Shown here: piece after piece, positions 25,513 to 38,900 of the stretch
How positions within the stretch are numbered: the first letter of the stretch is position 1
How the letters are laid out: every line of letters begins with the position of its first letter
Assembly (NCBI GenBank): GCA_964017125.1
Contig: OZ024908.1
Location: 65,201,993 to 65,265,992, forward strand
DNA length: 64,000 nt
Reading direction: 5' to 3'
From: Flabesymbios commensalis
Lineage: Eukaryota > Annelida > Polychaeta > Terebellida > Flabelligeridae
Program-made: the position numbers and the translations under genes
Notes under the pieces: model-generated
What the model was told of the DNA's origin: nothing
Databases searched by the model: none
Seen by the model: only the letters and a program-made list of their open reading frames with translations

Positions 25513-25985
25513 GTAATGAATGAATGAATGAATGAATGAAATCTTATATAGCGCATGTATCCAGCCGGCGGCTGTTCAGAGCGCTGTACATTTGTACATC
25601 GAGAGTAACTTAGCAAGGCCTGTTATCATTCAAATTCCAACTCAGTCTCCTGGGAGATATACAGCTGAGCTGCCATTGAGGCGCATCAAGCTATTTTCAT
25701 TCCAAGCGAATTCGCCTTATGTGCCAAGTACTCACACATTGTGGATTTTCTGGGGTCTCGCTGGATGGAAACTGCGCCTACGTCCATTGAGGTTCTTTTA
25801 CGTCCAACTCTAGGTCAGTCAGACGAGCCATCTGATTTACGTGGTTCTCTGAGCCCCACGAGTGTATACAGCACCTGGCAGTCACCAGGCGGTCACCCAT
25901 CCAATTATGAACCGGGCGCGACGTCGCCTAACTTCAGTGATAGAGCCAATCACGATGAGCGAACGCCGTATTCCGTATATAATGG
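25513..25985 (-). mobile_element. 5S-rRNA-derived SINE (SINE3 type)
   Basis: Read on the minus strand, about 25975 to 25866 follows 5S rRNA. It contains a GAAGTTAGGCGACGTCG segment, like the 5S GAAGTTAAGCAGCGTCG (A box / intermediate element region), then GCCCGGTT and the 5S C-box stretch TGGATGGGTGACCGCCTGG, then GGTGCTGTA. A roughly 330-bp body follows, and the element ends in a (TTCA)n tail that on the plus strand is the AATG microsatellite at 25515-25540. Head, body and tail are all present, so it looks full-length. Non-autonomous; likely mobilised by a LINE sharing its 3' end. Confidence 0.8.
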
Positions 25986-26220
25986 TGACATATGTCACAT
26001 ACGTCCCCCCTATACCAACCAATAAAATTCAACATTTTACTGAAAATTGCAACAAAAAATAACTTTTCATTGGTGTTGCCATGTCTTGCTTATAAATGTG
26101 TGGCAATGTATATGTAGAATTATGAACAATTCTAAGATGTTTTATTTTTTGGTATTGATGCTAACAAAAAAAGCCTTTCTTTTTGCAACAGCCTTTCTTT
26201 TCGCAACAGGCCATATCTGT

Positions 26221-28801
26221 ATATGGTCGATTCCCACGAAAGTGATGCATTTGAACCCTATTTTGAAAAAGTTCATTTTCTCAATATTCAAAATAAACAG
26301 CGCCTTTATATTACGCATTCTGAAGCGCGGCACCTGCACCTAATCAATAGCCAACACTTTTTTCGCTTTTGTAAATTTGAATTTTTTTAATTCATATTTT
26401 TTGAAAATTTAAAACTCATGTAACCCTACGAATACGGCTTGTGTTATGATATCCGAGTAAATCAATATTGCACAATATAAGTATTTTACACATTATATCT
26501 ATGACCTGAACTGTGCTTGATGTTTATTTGCTGAACCGAATTCATTGTGGAGCATGTCCACAAAATAATGTTGGTAATAGCAAAATAGGTGCAATAATTT
26601 AAAGTGCGTTTTTGTAACCATACGAATGCGCTTTCATGTTCTATAAAACAAATACTACTACAGATTAACACAAGCTCTTTTCTCTGAATACACTTGTGGT
26701 ACCAATGTATAATATGGGCAAGGTAACGTATCGGAAAATTATACCATTTTTTTAATTTCTTCCATTAAACACTACGGGTTTTTTTCAAATGTGTAACCCT
26801 ACGAATTTTAAATAAAGAAATGGCAGCTGTGGAATTCTATGAAAGGACATGGGGTTTACCACCTTGTCTAACAGAATAACCAAGGTACAGTGTACGTGAC
26901 AGTCAGATTTTAGTGCTTAACATAGATATCTTGAAACGTTAGCAATGTTTGAATTTTTAAGATATCCTACAAATTATCACAGTGCTATATTTCACTGTGT
27001 ATGTGTGGAGAATACAGGAGTTAATTGAATATCTATGATGCATTATCATGTCATGACATGACAATATGTGGACAATATCATTTAAAATATTCTTATGTAA
27101 TAGAAGAGCCACCAGAGACTGAGGATATTGTCATTCGTAGGGTTACACAAATGTTAAGTATTCGTAGGGTTACTATCTACAAGAGAAAAACGTTAGATGA
27201 TTAAAAAATATATATTGCTCTCATTGCAAAACAGGCCAAGAATAAATCTAACATCATAGTGAGCACTTATAAGGTGTAAAACTCAACAAGCTAATCAATA
27301 TTTCTATCCACAAAATAAAAAACACGTTTTTAAAACGTTTGAAAATTATTTTAACCTACCAATGCAAAGGCTAATTTACTGTTAATATACTTTGTTATAC
27401 ATCATATTAAAAATATATCTAACGTGTATTCTTTTGTGTATTACAAATATTGGAAATATTAATTTAAACATATCTAGCATCTAAAAGAGTTCACCACTGT
27501 GTGCATTCGTAGGGTTACCAAATAGCTTCTATGTTGTATAACACAATACGTGTTTAATTGGCATTTCGAGACCTTTATCTAAAAACACGATATTTTTCAA
27601 AAACAATATATACAAGCAAGCCAAAACAAGTGGTATTTTAAAACGTGTGTGATACAATAGCGACATAATCACTGTCTGACTTCACCAGTTGGAAATACAT
27701 AGAATTATTTGACAAATTAGATATTTTGTTCAATGGTCTATGTGAAGTTAATTATAGCGTGGTAAATCTATTAGATATTGAGCAGTATCATACGGAAGAA
27801 CACACATGTGTTTAAATAATATAATGAGCCGTCAAAATTGCAGTATTATGATGATTTGTTATAGCCCACCTAGATAAAGTAACCCTACAAATGACAGCGT
27901 AACCCTACAAACAAAGCTGTTATAAGCATTTTGAATCGACGTAGAGCAACCAGTTTTACCCATTTTTGTGCATTGTAGCTCTATCTGTCAAATACCTTTC
28001 ACAAGTGAATGATATATGTATATATGTATGTATATTTTTTAGGTTGACTATTATTTTAGTGACTAACAATAAATAAATTATTCTTGTGATTCTCACGCAC
28101 CTTGTTGCTAAAAACTCTTTATTCCATCCTTCTCTGATTGTTTATTAATGTGGCTGTCAATGTAATGTTAGTTATCGATACAAATCGTTTATAACACAAA
28201 GATTATGTTAATTAATAGCCTTATTTTTCAATAAAATATCAATTTGTAACCCTACGAATACACTTTTAAAGCCTACGAGAAAAACGTTTAGATGAACAAA
28301 TGATATGAAATCAGGATTTTAAACAAGATGCTCCATTTACATTTTAATATTCAACTGCTATTTCCACTCTAAGCCTTGAATTGAAAGAAATATTATGTTT
28401 GACATGTCTTTTTTTATATATTTTCTGAAAATTGATTATTTGTAGCAGAGTAGAAGTTGGCTACAAATCATTATGTGCAGTATCAAATTTTCGTAACTGT
28501 TATTGAACTGTTCTAAACGTTACCACCTAATTGTTACCACTTGAACTGCTGTACTCTTTGCGACCAAAGTTTTAGTTACATTATGGCATTTACATATTAC
28601 ATAATATGCATTCGTAGGGTTACTCTGGTGTTCAATAATGAGCATGAACTCTATTCATGTTGCAACTATCATATAATAAGAGCTCGCATATATTTTTTGT
28701 GAAAGTTCCATATGTCTGCGATATAAACTGAAGAATTCAGGACTGTGCAACAAAGTTGTTTTTTTGCCGATATGCATCACTTTCGTGGGAATCGACCATA
28801 T
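26221..28801. mobile_element. 2.58-kb non-autonomous DNA element with perfect 30-bp inverted ends and ten internal TAACCCTACGAAT motifs
   Basis: Bases 26221-26250 are exactly complementary to 28772-28801 (core TGGTCGATTCCCACGAAAG). TA abuts the TGG/CCA termini on both sides, so a TA target duplication is possible. The interior is very AT-rich and has no long frame. It holds ten copies of TAACCCTACGAAT or one- to two-base variants. Six are forward (26421, 26615, 26794, 27880, 27900, 28247) and four reverse (27132, 27160, 27504, 28609). An adjoining phrase, GAGAAAAACGTT(T)AGATGA, occurs at about 27183 and 28277. Perfect ends suggest recent movement. Superfamily unknown. Confidence 0.85.
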
Positions 28802-28905
28802 GCGTAATTTGAATAGAAACATATTTGTCAATCTATCAATTCAATACCTTATTCTCCTTTAAATTGTCTTTTTTTGGATGACAAATAAAAAGATGGAAAA
28901 TGGTT

Positions 28906-29230
28906 ATAGCTATGATTAACACTTCAACCCTTACAGCGGGGGACAGTCTTTATACGTCAGGATCTGCCGTCCGTAGACGTCTGATTCTGACGTCTGAATT
29001 GAAAAAAACCCTTTATTCTCAATGGTTTATACAAAATATTTCAGCGCTTCAAGGTGACTGGCCTCATGTTCAGAAAGTTCGGAAAAATATTTGGGTCATG
29101 GCTGCCATCTTTAATCTTTTGTGGTCAAAATAGCACCTGGTCAGCCTAAAGCTGTTAGCCTATGCCTCATAATATTACCTTATAATTACATGTACAAGTT
29201 AATTATTTGGTAAAGTTGTATTTAGTCACT
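28906..29230. repeat. Relics of GTGCGGGGATCGA MITE (family G) joined to a GTCATGGCNGCCAT repeat unit
   Basis: The start (CAGCGGGGGACAGTCTTTA, ACGTCAGGATCTG, then AGACGTCTGATTCTGACGT) is a diverged family G hairpin. It is followed by the AAAAAACCCTTT...CTCAATGG and ATTTCAGCG segments typical of that family. From about 29075 the sequence matches the tandem array of SNUPN intron 6 (TTTGGGTCATGGCTGCCAT, then CAAAATAGCAC and AAAGCTG). Just upstream of SNUPN. Confidence 0.55.
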
Positions 29231-29439
29231 GTTAATAGATACCATAACTTTTATTTGAAAAGTGTGAGGGGGAGCCTACTTTAACATGCTAAATGAAGTC
29301 TGAGTATCATGGAGTATGTACACTCATCATCATCAAATTGTCATTCATCAATCTTCATCGTAAACATGGTAAACAAAGTGATTTTTTTTGGTAGATTTCT
29401 AAATTAATTTCACCTTGTTAATATAGTAAACACTTTGTC

Positions 29440-29700
29440 TGCTGATCACGACTATAGTCATTTTTACTCCCTTTTATTTGCAGATTAAATTGCATTTATT
29501 AGGAATAAAACGAGTGTTTAAACATCAAGATTTGCAAATATTTGGTGTCAAATTAAACAAATATCAGCAATTTTTCGCCACATGAAGTTCTGGATCGCGT
29601 ATTTGTATAGCTCAGCTAGTTGAACTTGCAACAGCGATCCAGTTTCTTCAATTTTATGTTGGTAAGACACGTGGCTGATATTGCATCCCACACACCTGAA
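29440..29700. repeat. Uninterrupted copy of the repeat split by MITE A
   Basis: Contains CACGACTATAGTCATTT and, about 70 bases on, GTGTTTAAACATC, TTTGCAAAT and an inner CACATGAAGTTCTGGATCGC arm. These blocks sit on the two sides of the MITE at 261-507. This copy therefore shows the approximate pre-insertion arrangement. It lies just 5' of the SNUPN start codon. Confidence 0.55.
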
Positions 29701-29778
29701 TAATATTCTTTTTCATTGATCTTGTTGATTTGACAGATAGTTAAACAGTTAAATATCAATCAAGCAGTATATCATTAG

Positions 29779-29939
29779 ATGATGGATAAGCTCACTGAAA
29801 GTCTTGCCACTGGCTTCAGTGTCAGCAATGATCCCAACAGCACTGCGGCAGAGCACCCTCGTTTCTCACAATACAAGGAGAAAAAGTCAGGATCTGATCA
29901 GCAATCTCGTCGACAGAACATGCTTCTCAAGCAGAAGAG
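29779..29939 (+). CDS. SNUPN: SNUPN exon 1 (importin-beta-binding start)
   Basis: Codes (M)[18 protein letters not shown] and then [17 protein letters not shown], close to the human MEELSQALASSFSVSQDLNS start. Ends AAGCAGAAGAG before GTTTAT; the last two bases open a serine codon completed by exon 2. The two adjacent ATGs leave the exact start open. Confidence 0.94.
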
Positions 29940-32900
29940 GTTTATATCAATTATTTAATTATTATTTAATTGTAAGTTGTTGGATCTATTTTTAAGCAGT
30001 TAGTTTATTGCCCATCTACAGTCATTTGAATCTGTTTTATAAGCTGATAAAATCATTGTTATTAGTAATGAAATGAGTGTTTAAACATCAAGATTTGTAA
30101 ATGTTCTAACAAAACAAATATCAGTAGTTCTCCTGAAATTGTGGATCGCTTATAATATATGATATTGAGACACAACTGCAGTAATTGGTGAAAAACAAAT
30201 GAATCAGAAAGAGCTAAAGTTCTAAGATAGTTATAATGATTTTAAAATGAAAAAAACCCTTTGATCTCCATGGATTTTACATAAAGAATTCAGCACTTTA
30301 GGGGTTAATCATACTTGATTATCTGTGCAATAATTATAAATTATAGTTTCCACCGACAATAAGTATTAAAATAACTTTGCAGTCTTGTCTATCTTGTAAA
30401 AATGAGACTGTCCCGCTCAATTTCAACGAGTCCCAATGTTGAACATTATTTTGAAGAATAATTAATTTTTTGCTGACATGAATGTCATAAAAAACTAATG
30501 GTTCTTCAGTATGTGAAGTTGGGCATAACTGTAAATTTTAATTTCTATGTTCGGTTTTGAAAATGAGAAATGCTAATGTGACTACATGCCACGGAGTGTA
30601 ACTAATCTGCCAATCAATGTGTCCTACATGAATCTAACCTTGTAAGGCCATGTGTAATAGCCTCAAAATTGTGCTGTGGTAGGCCCCTGTATGGAATTAC
30701 ATGTATGCAGATCAATCATTCATACATTGTAATGTATATGGTTATCAGGATTTGATTTTAAATTTACACTTAGGTTCTGACCTACCATCATGACTAATAA
30801 CTTTATTTTAATCTGAGACTTTGTCTGATTAATGACACAATTTAGTGTTTGATTTTGTATCTCATTAATCATGTTAATTGTTTTCCTCTTGGATATTTCA
30901 GTCAGCGATTTGACTATGTTAGTCACATGAGAAAGCTCACAGAAAATTTCTTTTTAGAGCAACCAATGGATACAACAGGAAAAGGTCCAGTTGTCAGGCA
31001 GACAAACAAAGCTTACAGGAATCAGGTGATTCAAAAAGGAATTTTTATTCCTTTATACATTGAACAGTTTGTTTATCATGTAAAGGTAAAAAGGTAAAGG
31101 TGCAGTTTTATAGTCTGATATCAAATATTTTATCAGACTTTTACATTTCACCCCCCCTGGTCACTGGACCTGTTCATTCGTGTGCCATCTCAACTCCACG
31201 GAGAGCATACAGTCCTGCAGCCATTTCAGCGCATCAAACTTATACACATTGCCATCACTGTCCTACCAGGTACTGTACTCATTTTTACCTGAGTCAACTT
31301 AAGCAGGCAGCGACATCGGCAAAGCTCTGCGCTCTAACCATTGCGCCATGTCCCTCTTTATTTGTCACTCTTTTATTTGTCTCTCTTACCTTTACATAAT
31401 AACTTTGTACAACATGGACAGGGTCTACCTTGTTCTTCTCGTCACTCTAATCATGCTAATTAGACTATTTAACGATCTTCTCGGTTACACTCAGTCAATA
31501 TCATCATTTGTTAGGCTTACCTACCATGCCTACATGTGACGTTGAAAATCAGTTTTCATTACGTGTAGTTTAATAATGTCAGTGAATATTTTTATTTTCT
31601 TTTCTCACTATCTAAATTTGGTTTAACTTGAATATAACTTTCTACCATGGTTACATTTCTATGATATGTATTCACCTCGTGATGAAGATGGCTAGACAGC
31701 CCAGCTGTCTGCGGACTGAAATGTTTGAATGTATACATCTCAGCTGGTGGTCTGTCCTTGTGAAAGAGTTTATTGTTGACCCACCCTCTGAGGTGTTGAC
31801 CCGGCATTAAAACAAGCCATTTATTAATATTATTGATAAATTCTAATTATATTTCACTATTTTTAACCACACTCATCTTATTATATATGAACCTAGATAT
31901 ACAAGATATCGTATACATGATCACGAGGATATAGTGGGAGCAGGGTAATATTCATTCTTTAAAGGGTCAGTACAGTACAAATCATCCTTTCTGATGATTT
32001 CAAATTGAAAAAACCTCTTTTAGTCTCCATCTTTAAACACAATCTAATTCTGCGTTGTAATGGGTAATAAACTAGATAATGAAACTGCTATTCAACGAAT
32101 ATTAGGTGCTGAGGTCTGTTAATTCTAGTGAGAACTTGCTTATAAAATGACCTAACATTTGGACATTTGGCAGTTGCAGAAACTCATGTCATCACATTCT
32201 CGATAACTTTTCAGTTGATGCTATCTGAGTGGTTAGTAGAAGTTCCTGAAGATTTTGAAGAAGAGTGGATGATGGTTCCATGCCCAGTTGGCCAGAGAAC
32301 ACTTGTGGTTGCTACCAGGGTATTTTTTTCTTTTTATTCATTCAGATAATGCATTTTTTGTGTCTCTTATTTTGTATGAATGTTCAACAGCAAACTAACC
32401 CTTGTTATGTTTACTGGTGTTGACATATATTTGTTTTTTAATTTGTGATTGCCATTGAGTATTTGCATCCAACTTATTATACAGGTTATTCAGGACTGAA
32501 CTAAAGATTTCACATTTGACCTTTCTATGACCTCCATGTCTTTATTTTTTTAAACTGCCTTTTTTCTCTTTTAGCATGTTAAGGTGAAACATTAAAGTAT
32601 TTGCCTTTTATATCACATGTGTATTTCACTGTTAGTTCGGATCAGTTTGAATATGGGGACCGTACAGTTTGAGCAAAAATTATGTATGTTTTTGTTTTGA
32701 TAACCGTTGAAAAAAATTAAAACATTATTTTCAATTTGCCAAATTTTGTTTTCAAACAAAGCTTGACGTTTAGTAATTTAAAAAATTAAGTTGTTGTTAA
32801 GCATGTACATGTATGTTGTTAAAAATATAATGTTTGTTGTTAAAATGTTTTACTAATTGTGAAGCATATAATCTGTAAAACATTATAGTATTAATTGAAA

Positions 32901-35900
32901 GCTGTAGCGCTTGATTTAACATACTTATCAAAATAAGAAATATTATTAATACAGATTAACAGTGTTTCATCTAGCCATTTCTAGCATGGCAAAGCTCCCC
33001 TCTGTGTCCCCACTGTCCTTTGTGTGCGGCGTGTTGCCTCTGGCCCCACTCTGGTCTTTGTAATAATGTGAATTTACAGCTGCATCCTAATCACTCCTGT
33101 GGTGTAACGCCATGCATATTATCATGATTATAAATCCTAGATGATGATTCAATACCTTTTTTAGGTGTCATGCTACTCCCTTGCTTTTATCTGATACAGT
33201 GTCACTGTGTTTATAACAAGTGAATGTGACTTTTGTGATCTACTTTACCATTTTTACACAAACATCTTGAATTTGACCAACATTTTTGTTTGCATTTATC
33301 TTATTTCCTCTTCTTTATTCTTTTTTATAAAGGGTGACACAGCAGGTTATAATAAATCTGGTTACTGCACAGTTCAATGCCCATCTCATCTACCTTCTGG
33401 CTCCAAGAAAAGTCCCAAAAAATGTAAGTAGACAGACAAGTTTATTTCTGCTTAACACATGTGTATGAAATTGAACGGAAGCAAATTATCTGCTCACATT
33501 TATGCTGTATTTTTTTTGCAGCATTGTAGTAAACACACGAGTCATACATAATTCACAGATAAATTACATATCCAGTACACAGAATTTTTTTTAACACCAT
33601 GGGAATATTATTTTAATTCATGTGAGACGGCAATTTTTGTCCAAAAAGGGTATAAAAGCAAATCAAGTGAGTAAAAATTATCCGATTTTGTTCATTTTTT
33701 TGGCAGTGTAGGCTCATCGTTTAAGTCTGATTGATTTTTTGGGGTGAAATGCCATTTTAAATGAACATAGCAAAAGCAAATAAGCCATATTGGCCAATAT
33801 ATGAGTGTGTACCCCGACTGTGAAACTACCAAAAATGACTGGACCATGAATATAAAACAAAATGTAATGTCTCACACAAGGATAACCCATGACAAATTTC
33901 ACACTAAAATATACAAAATGGCTGCCAGTCGGCCATTTTTTTTTTTTTTTTTTTTTTAATATTTTTTTTTTCAATTACTAGGGCCACTAACAAAGAAATA
34001 CTTGTTAGCACGTTTTTAGGAAAAAATTTCCAGCAGATCTTCGGATTTGGCAAATATACACAGCAATGTCAGACAATGCCTTGATTAACTTTTTTGGAGC
34101 AAACAATTTTAAAAAAGTCATCGAGCGATAACGGAGGGCTGCTTTCATGTTCGTTTCTGAGCAACTCTTACTAGTTATATTGGTCATTATTTGTGAACAC
34201 AGTAACTTTAAAATTTATCCTGCTCATATCAACCTTTTTTCTCAGGCATGCTGGTATATACTGTAAACTTTACAATTTTAAATAAATATCTACTGGCCGA
34301 GTTTTTATGACCCTAATTTTTCAACATGGACATGATAACTTAACTTGTTTTTAAAATGTATAAGTATGATGCTACTGACACAGAGACCACAATCATAATG
34401 ATAATGAGCAAATAATCTTAGTACACATTGTAGTGTGAGGACAGATAATCTTACAATAACTTTTCACCGTGAAGTACAAATATACTAACCTTAGCCCATC
34501 AAATCACTGTTTTGGGATTGAAATTAGTGTTTAGAAATAAAGATTTGCAAATTTTTGTTCTAAAATTAAACAAATATGATACTTTCCATCCACTTGGAGT
34601 TGTGGGTCGTGGTAGCAAGACACAACTTCAAGTGGGTGAACATTTAGCTTGGTGGGAGAAGGGTTGATGCTTCAGTGTTATACCAGACATGATGCTAGAT
34701 CTTTTCTGTGACATCCACAAAAAATGTTGTGTGGACTACTGCCGGGTTTGCCACCGAGTGTGGGGCGACCTGGCCTTGGCGAGTAATATGACAAATTTCA
34801 TCCGCTCTTACACAAGTCTATTGTGTGCTCTTATATTTTTGTAATTATTGTATTATTTCTTCAAAGATGGGACAACAATTTTGGACTGTATTTATAACAA
34901 AATCACACGCACATTCTACGTCCTGGACTTGATGTGTTGGAATGGACAGTCTGTATATGAGAGTGAGGTTAGTTTAAGTTTTCAATTTATAATTTATTTA
35001 AAATGCTTTTGATAAAGTATATTTTTCATATTTACGAATAGTGTAAATAAGTTCCTAGTTATCAAAATCAGTGAAGTGTATCATACTGTACAGTATATTA
35101 TTAGCTCCTGCCGTCACCGTAGGTGAGACGGAGGGATCTATGGATTCCGCCTTCGTTTTTTTTTGCCTCTTCTTTTGCCTATAACTTTGTGAGAAAATAA
35201 GCTAGGATAACAATTTTTGGTATGTGGGTTACTTCCAGGTGAATAATGGACAGGTTAAAATATTTTCAATCTGAATTCAATACGCAAGGTCGCAGAGGAG
35301 AAAATGATGATGTTACGGCGTTGCGCCGCTGGGCCGTCCGTAAACAATTCGTTTCCGGAGCATATCTCTGAAAGTACTTGTCCAATTGTCTTCAAATTTT
35401 ACACACAACACCCCTAGGGGGTCTAGTTGTGCCTTTTGGGGTATTTGAACTTTGACCTACTTTTGGTTAAGAACTATGACCTATTTAGACGTTTTGACGC
35501 GCACTTTGCTTCCGGAGCAGATCTCGAAAAGTACTGGGCCGATGTATATTGCACATACATGTTCTCTAAGGTCCCTAGTTGTGCCTTTTTAGGTTTTTGG
35601 ACCTCAACCTTGAAGTTGACCCAGCACTTTGACCTAATTTATAACATCGGTAAATTCGACTGAAAGATTTTGCGGAATATCATGAAAACCGTTCAAGATA
35701 GCTACACCATTACTATAAAACAAATTGTGAGGTTTCAGGAGAGGATGCATCTTGAAAAATTTCAAGTTGATAAAATTTAAAATGGCCACCTATCGGCCAT
35801 TATTCACCTCGACAGGCCTGATATTGCGGAATATCATGAAAACCGCTCAAGATAGCTTCACCATTAATATCAAATAAATTGTAAGGTTTCAGGAGAGGAT

Positions 35901-38900
35901 GCATCTTTAAAAATTTCAAGTTGTATAATTCAAAATGGCCGCCTATCGGCCATTATTCACCTCGACAGGCCTGATATTGTGGAATATCAAGAAAACCGCT
36001 CAAGATATCTACACCATTACTATAAAAAAAATTGTAAGGTTTCAGGAGAGGATGCATTTTGAAAAAATTCAACTTGTGTAAGTTCAAAATGGCCGCCAAT
36101 TGGCCATTATTCACTTTCACATGGCCGTTATTTGGTAAACCGTGCTAGATGGCTAGACCATTACTATAAAACAAAAGGTGTGATTTTAGGAGAGGATGCA
36201 TCTTGAAAAAATTCGACTCGATAAAATTCAAAATGGCCGCTTATCGGCCATTATTCACTTTCACATGGCCGATATTTTGTCAACTGTGCTAGATGGCTAG
36301 ACCATTACTATAAAACGAAATGTGAGATTTCAGATGAGAATGCATCTTGAAAAAATTTGACTTGATCAAATTCAAAATGGTCGCCTTTTCGGCCATTATT
36401 CATTTTCACATGGCTGATATTTGGTAAACCGTGCTAGATGGCTAGACCATTACCTGATTACTATAAAACAAAGTGTGAGTTTCCGGGGGAGAATGCACCC
36501 TGAAAATTTTTAACTTACGAATTCAAAATGGCCGACAATCAGCATTATTTACCTCGATAGGCCTGATATCAGGTAAACCGTGTTAGATAGCTGGACCATT
36601 ACTATAAAACAAAATGTGAGATTACAGATTATTGAAAAAAATTGACTCGATCAAATTCAAAATTGCCGGCTATCGGCCATTATTCACTTTCACATAGCCG
36701 TTATTTGGTAAACCGTGCTAGATAGCTAGACGATTACTATGTTATGAAATGTGAGATATCAGCTGAGGATGCATCTTGAGAAATTCTGACTCGATCAAAT
36801 TCAAAATGGCCCCCTATCAGCCATTATTTACTTTCACCTGCCCAATATTTTCCAAACTGTGTTAGATGCTAGTCCATTACTATAAAACAAAATTTGAGGT
36901 TTCGGGGGAGGATGCAACCTAATTTTTTAACTAGTTTATATCAAATTCAAAATGACCGTAAATCAGCTATTAGTTACCTCGATTGGCCTGATATCGGTTA
37001 AACCGTGCCAGATAGGTAGACCATTACTGGGATACTGATAAGAATCAATAATTTCAATCTCTGACAGACTGTCTAGTTCTTATCTTACTCTTAGACTGAG
37101 CTTCTTAGACCTAGTTGTCTTGCGTCTTGATTTTTGACCTAGCCTAGGACTACATTAATAACCCTACACAAAATTGCTTAAATCAAATTCTAATTCGGAG
37201 CGGGAGCTCCTGGACTTATGTAGTCTTGTTTTAATCTGGTTCAGATTATGGTGATGTTTGCAACCTGATTTTCTTTACATAATTATAATTACAAAGCTTT
37301 GAATATGTGTCAGTCCGAAAATGTGCTCTTCTACAATCTGGTTATGTTCACACTATGCATTTTTTGTAGCAGTTAGAATTTCCAGCATAGGCCTATATGT
37401 CCGATAAAGTAGGATTTTTTACAATTTGATACCTACAGTGCCTTTCAAATTAATCTGACACTTACGATGTAATTTCAATTATTTGCAGCTACACAGTGTT
37501 TGAACATCATATTATCTTGAAACGTTTTTATAGATTTTGGCAACATAATGCTTGTGTTGCAGTAGCATTACTAAGTTATAGTCCCCACGATATGGAGATG
37601 TGCAGGTGACTTTTTAAGGTTCCGCTGAAATTCAAAATGGTCGCCACGGATCAACTCAAAAATTTTATTCAAATTTTACAATCACATTCCCCATGATATG
37701 GAGATATGCAGGTGATTTTTTACAGTTTTTACTGAAATTCAAAATAGCCGCCATGGATCATATGGATGAACTTCATAATTTTTTGTGGTCACAAAAAATT
37801 ACCCACCATCTGAAAATGTGCAGGTGATTTTACTGGAAAAAGTATTTAAAATGGCCATCACAAGTCGACTTTTAAAGTATTTGTGACCGAAAGAACTGTA
37901 ACCTAATCTATGGCGGGGGATAATATAGGACCTCAGGCCTCTTGTTAAACTTGTTATATCATCAGTTTATAATTTGCTTGTTTCTCTTACAGACTGACTT
38001 TCGATTCTACTGGTTACATACAAAGTTTAATGAGGAAATTCCAGAAGCCAAAGAGCGTTCAAAAGCAAATCCAGTAAGTATAACATATTGAGGTAAATGA
38101 AATGAATTGAATGGGGTTCACCTTTGTGCTCATCTAGGCTAAACTTGGTCAGGAGAATCTCCTGAGGATGGTGAGATGAGAATGAGATGACACTGCCTTT
38201 TAGACACAGAATTCGAAGTTTGAGCCCTGTCAGTCTGAGGTCAAGCACGCTAACTCTCAGTCACGGGGGGGGTCCCCACACAATATTCAATCCTTACGAG
38301 TGAGCGGGAAACAAACATTTTGTTTTCTTGAAACTTGAATGCCAGAGCGGAGTACCGCGATCTCCGACTTTCCAAGCAGGCAGCTTTAACCACTGCACCA
38401 TGGCCCCCGCCCTAACATTGAGGTATATGTCCAGGTTTGAATGAATGAATTAATATATACACTTGACTTCTATAGCGCCTTATTCTTCGGTGTCCCGAGC
38501 TCATTGGCCCAAAAAACAGGAGTGTTGAGTATCATAGTCGTTATTTCATTCCGGGTCGCTAACTGATCATGCCAGGACACAAAGCAAAAGCTTGATTAAA
38601 ATAAAATAATAAATTTTGAGGGATATACCCGGTAACTGTTTTAGAAGTTCTAATTTCACAAGGAAGACGATTCCACAATTTTGGCACTGCCACAGAGAAA
38701 GACCCTCCATTCATCTTGGTCTTAACCCTTTCAATCCTGAATTTACCATTGTCATCTTCATCCACTACAAACCGCGAATTGCTGCCGCAATTCTCGACTT
38801 GTAGTGGATGCAGATGACTTGATGTAGTTTAAAAATTAAATAAAATTACCACGTATTGGTAAACAAGTTTCATGGAAATTTTCGTTCTAAAACCCTCAGT

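Noticed and set aside
25866-25979. A true 5S rRNA gene
   Set aside because: Many substitutions, fused to a 330-bp body and a microsatellite tail; it is a SINE head.
26421-28622. TAACCCTA inside the repeated 13-mer looks like a telomere repeat
   Set aside because: Copies are single, scattered and in both orientations, and each continues as CGAAT. A telomeric array would be tandem and one-directional.
26421-28622. Regularly recurring short motif as a CRISPR array
   Set aside because: Eukaryotic sequence, irregular spacing of 20 to 360 bases, mixed orientation, no cas genes.
29804-29995. 63-codon frame overlapping the start of SNUPN
   Set aside because: It is a different frame over exon 1. 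The snurportin frame (from 29779/29782) has the family match.
33714-33974. 86-codon frame beginning with a poly-lysine run
   Set aside because: Generated by the poly-T tract on the plus strand within a repeat.
35427-35663. 78-codon frame in SNUPN intron 5
   Set aside because: Lies inside the interspersed repeat and matches its non-coding copy at 43785-44045.
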